Assembly (NCBI RefSeq): GCF_003628505.1
Contig: NZ_RBZP01000014.1
Coordinates: 1-64,000 of the forward strand
DNA from: Oceanobacillus halophilus
GTDB taxonomy: Bacteria; Bacillota; Bacilli; Bacillales; Amphibacillaceae
DNA length: 64,000 bases
Direction: 5' to 3'
The notes beneath the pieces are model-generated. The model saw nothing but the letters and a program-made list of their open reading frames with translations. It was not told the DNA's origin and did not search any database. A program made the position numbers and the translations under genes. This document shows positions 62,157 through 64,000 of the stretch, piece by piece. Numbering within the stretch: the first letter of the stretch is position 1; each line of letters opens with the position of its first letter.

Positions 62157-62888
62157 ATGAAATTAACAGTTATTGGTTGCTGGGGTGGCTATCCTGCCAA
62201 GGATGGAGCTACTTCTTCCTATCTATTGGAAAAAGATAATTTCTCCTTGTTGATTGATGTTGGAAGTGGCGCATTGTCAAAACTACAGAAGTATAAACAA
62301 GTTGCTGATATCGATGCAGTTATCATTTCTCATTATCATCATGATCATGTTGCTGATATTGGTGTTTTGCAATATGCAAGATTAATTGAGTATTATGTAA
62401 CAGGAAAAAATGCTGTATTACCCATATATGGACATGATGGAGATAAAGAGGGGTTCGAGTCACTTAGTCATACTTATACAAAAGGAGTAAACTATGACCC
62501 AACGAAAACATTGGAACTTGGTCCCTTTTCTATAACATTCTTAAAAACAAATCATCCTGTTCCATGTTATGGAATGCGTATTACGGATGGCGAATCCGTA
62601 ATCGTATATACAGCAGATTCTAGTTATCAGGAAGAATGGGGAAGTTTTGCTAAAGAGGCTAATTTACTTATTACAGATTGTAATTACTATGCCGGTTTAG
62701 ATGGTTCAAAGGCTGGGCATATGAATAGTGAGGAAGCAGGAAAAATAGCAGCACAAGCAAATGTTGAGTTATTAATGCTTTCACACCTTCCACAATATGG
62801 AGAAATTTCTAAACTAGTGAAAGAAGCGAAACAAAAGTTTGATGGTCAAATTAAATTGGCAAGAGAAGGGTTCGTATGGAACGGATAA
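62157..62888 (+). CDS. yhfI: YhfI, metallo-beta-lactamase-fold hydrolase
   Basis: Cytosolic metal-dependent hydrolase of the metallo-beta-lactamase fold, 243 aa. The metal motif is SHYHHDHVADIG (about 61-72), followed by TNHPVPCYGMRI (His), YTADSS (Asp) and LSHLP (C-terminal His). The family resembles RNase Z-like and 2',3'-cyclic phosphodiesterase enzymes, but its substrate is not known. ATG after AATAGGAGTG. lplJ follows 87 bases later. Confidence 0.88.
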   Translation: MKLTVIGCWGGYPAKDGATSSYLLEKDNFSLLIDVGSGALSKLQKYKQVADIDAVIISHYHHDHVADIGVLQYARLIEYYVTGKNAVLPIYGHDGDKEGFESLSHTYTKGVNYDPTKTLELGPFSITFLKTNHPVPCYGMRITDGESVIVYTADSSYQEEWGSFAKEANLLITDCNYYAGLDGSKAGHMNSEEAGKIAAQANVELLMLSHLPQYGEISKLVKEAKQKFDGQIKLAREGFVWNG

Positions 62889-62975
62889 GTAAAAAGTGCA
62901 AAAGTGTTAATCTTTGAATACCAATAATTTTTGGTTTAAACTATTATAGGGAACTATTTTATAGGAGGTTATGAT

Positions 62976-63971
62976 TTGAAATTTATTGATAATAAAGGGA
63001 TTACAGACCCAATGGTTAACTTAGCTATCGAAGAATATATTTTGGAAAACTTTGGTGAAAAAGATACATATTTACTATTTTATATTAATAAACCATCTAT
63101 CATTATAGGTAGAAACCAAAATACGATTGAGGAAATTAACACTGACTATGTTGACGAAAAAGGTATTAAAGTTGTACGTCGTCTATCTGGTGGAGGAGCC
63201 GTTTACCATGATGAACAGAATTTGAATTTTAGTTTTATTACAAAAGATGACGGTGAGAGTTTTCAAAATTTTGCTAAGTTCTTGCAGCCAATTACTAAAG
63301 TGTTGAATAAGTTAGGAGTTCCTGCTGAATTACAAGGACGTAATGATGTTGCGGTAGAAGGTCGTAAAATTTCAGGAAATGCTATGTTCTCCACCAAAGG
63401 CCGCATGTTTAGTCACGGTACATTAATGCTAGACTCTGAACTAGAAGAGGTTACAAAAGCATTGAAAGTGAAAAAGGAAAAAATTGAATCTAAGGGGATT
63501 AAATCAATTCGTAGTCGTGTAGCAAATATTTCAGAATTTATGGATGAAAAAATCACGATGCAAGAATTTAAAGAGGAAATATTAAAAAATGTGTTTGATG
63601 TAGAAGATATTAATGACGTTCCTGAATATGTGTTAACAGAAGACGATTGGAAGAAAATCTACGAGATTTCTGAAAAAAGATATCAAAAATGGGATTGGAA
63701 TTATGGCAAATCACCAAAATATAATATTCAAGAATCATATAAATTTCCTGCAGGTTTAGTTGATGTGCGTTTGGATGTACAAAAAGGGGTTATTGAAAAT
63801 TGTAAGATTTTCGGTGACTTCTTCGGGGTAGGTAATATTAAAGAATTAGAAGCAAAATTAACTGGTATACGACATGAACGACAAGCAATAGAAGAAGCAT
63901 TAAAAGATGTGGAAGTGCCACATTATCTAGGAAAAATTTCTAAAGACGATTTTATCGGACTTCTTTACTAA
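62976..63971 (+). CDS. lplJ: Lipoate-protein ligase LplJ
   Basis: Attaches free lipoate, via lipoyl-AMP, to lipoyl domains of dehydrogenase complexes. The lipoate-binding motif RRLSGGGAVYHDEQNLNFSF is at about 68-87; the catalytic Lys region is GRNDVAVEGRKISGNA. The C-terminal accessory domain covers about 250-331. 331 aa equals the B. subtilis YhfJ/LplJ size. TTG start eight bases after AGGAGG. The last 29 bases of the window after the stop hold no feature. Confidence 0.95.
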   Translation: MKFIDNKGITDPMVNLAIEEYILENFGEKDTYLLFYINKPSIIIGRNQNTIEEINTDYVDEKGIKVVRRLSGGGAVYHDEQNLNFSFITKDDGESFQNFAKFLQPITKVLNKLGVPAELQGRNDVAVEGRKISGNAMFSTKGRMFSHGTLMLDSELEEVTKALKVKKEKIESKGIKSIRSRVANISEFMDEKITMQEFKEEILKNVFDVEDINDVPEYVLTEDDWKKIYEISEKRYQKWDWNYGKSPKYNIQESYKFPAGLVDVRLDVQKGVIENCKIFGDFFGVGNIKELEAKLTGIRHERQAIEEALKDVEVPHYLGKISKDDFIGLLY

Positions 63972-64000
63972 TAGGAAACAGCTCATCTAGTATTGATGGG

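Overview
The window is low-GC chromosomal DNA from an endospore-forming member of the Bacillaceae, most likely the moderately halophilic Oceanobacillus/Virgibacillus group. This rests on SigI/RsgI, an alpha/beta-type SASP, YjcZ-, YhcN- and YhaL-type sporulation proteins, a T-box leader, many TTG starts behind strong AGGAGG sites, very acidic exported proteins (OpuAC, PrsA) and an OpuA glycine betaine operon. From about 25.5 kb to the end the gene set follows the Bacillus subtilis yhe-yha-yhf region (yheA, yhzD, yhaQP, yhaON, yhaM-like, yhaL, prsA, yhaI, yhaH, trpP, hit, ecsAB, hmoB, hemEHY, yhfH, yhfI, lplJ), with insertions such as opuA, liaFSR and bdbCD. I see no rRNA, tRNA, transposase, integrase or prophage.

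Layout. 0-7 kb: membrane-anchored serine protease, sigI-rsgI, a YhdB-like gene that seems to lack a normal start codon, a YhcN-type spore lipoprotein, an M20 dipeptidase with an SDR reductase, and a YjcZ-like peptide. 7-18 kb: ABC exporter, methionine aminopeptidase, a BtuF-like protein, an NhaC-type antiporter behind a T-box, AzlCD, a CDF metal exporter and an IDEAL-domain protein. 18-25 kb: UMF1-type MFS permease, zinc phospholipase C-like protein, fumarase, SASP, an unrecognised secreted micropeptide, and MsmX with a PucR-type regulator. 25-41 kb: yheA to yhaI, including the YhaON nuclease pair, a divergent YhaM-like protein and PrsA. 40-44 kb: GbsR-type regulator divergent from opuA. 44-50 kb: yhaH, trpP with a candidate TRAP site, hit, a structured intergenic element, ecsAB, a ferritin-like protein and a PAP2 phosphatase. 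51-55 kb: LiaFSR envelope-stress system, BdbCD-type thiol pair, HmoB. 55-64 kb: haem genes hemEHY, PepF, YhfH, YhfI and lipoate ligase.

Two features are not explained by ordinary genes. First, about a dozen intergenic repeats (154-653 bp, roughly 5.5 kb or 8-9% of the window) share terminal inverted repeats and internal hairpins. The hairpins come in at least three sequence subtypes whose two arms change together, and optional modules of about 82 bp and 60 bp are inserted inside them. One copy lies between the T-box terminator and the gene that the T-box should control. Second, 46387-46706, between hit and ecsA, is bounded by a perfect 14-bp inverted repeat and holds three copies of a 19-nt motif whose + strand loop contains ACACCUC, complementary to a Shine-Dalgarno sequence. 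It looks like a structured RNA or RNA leader that I do not recognise.

All calls come from reading the sequence and from memory of the families. No database search or folding program was used.
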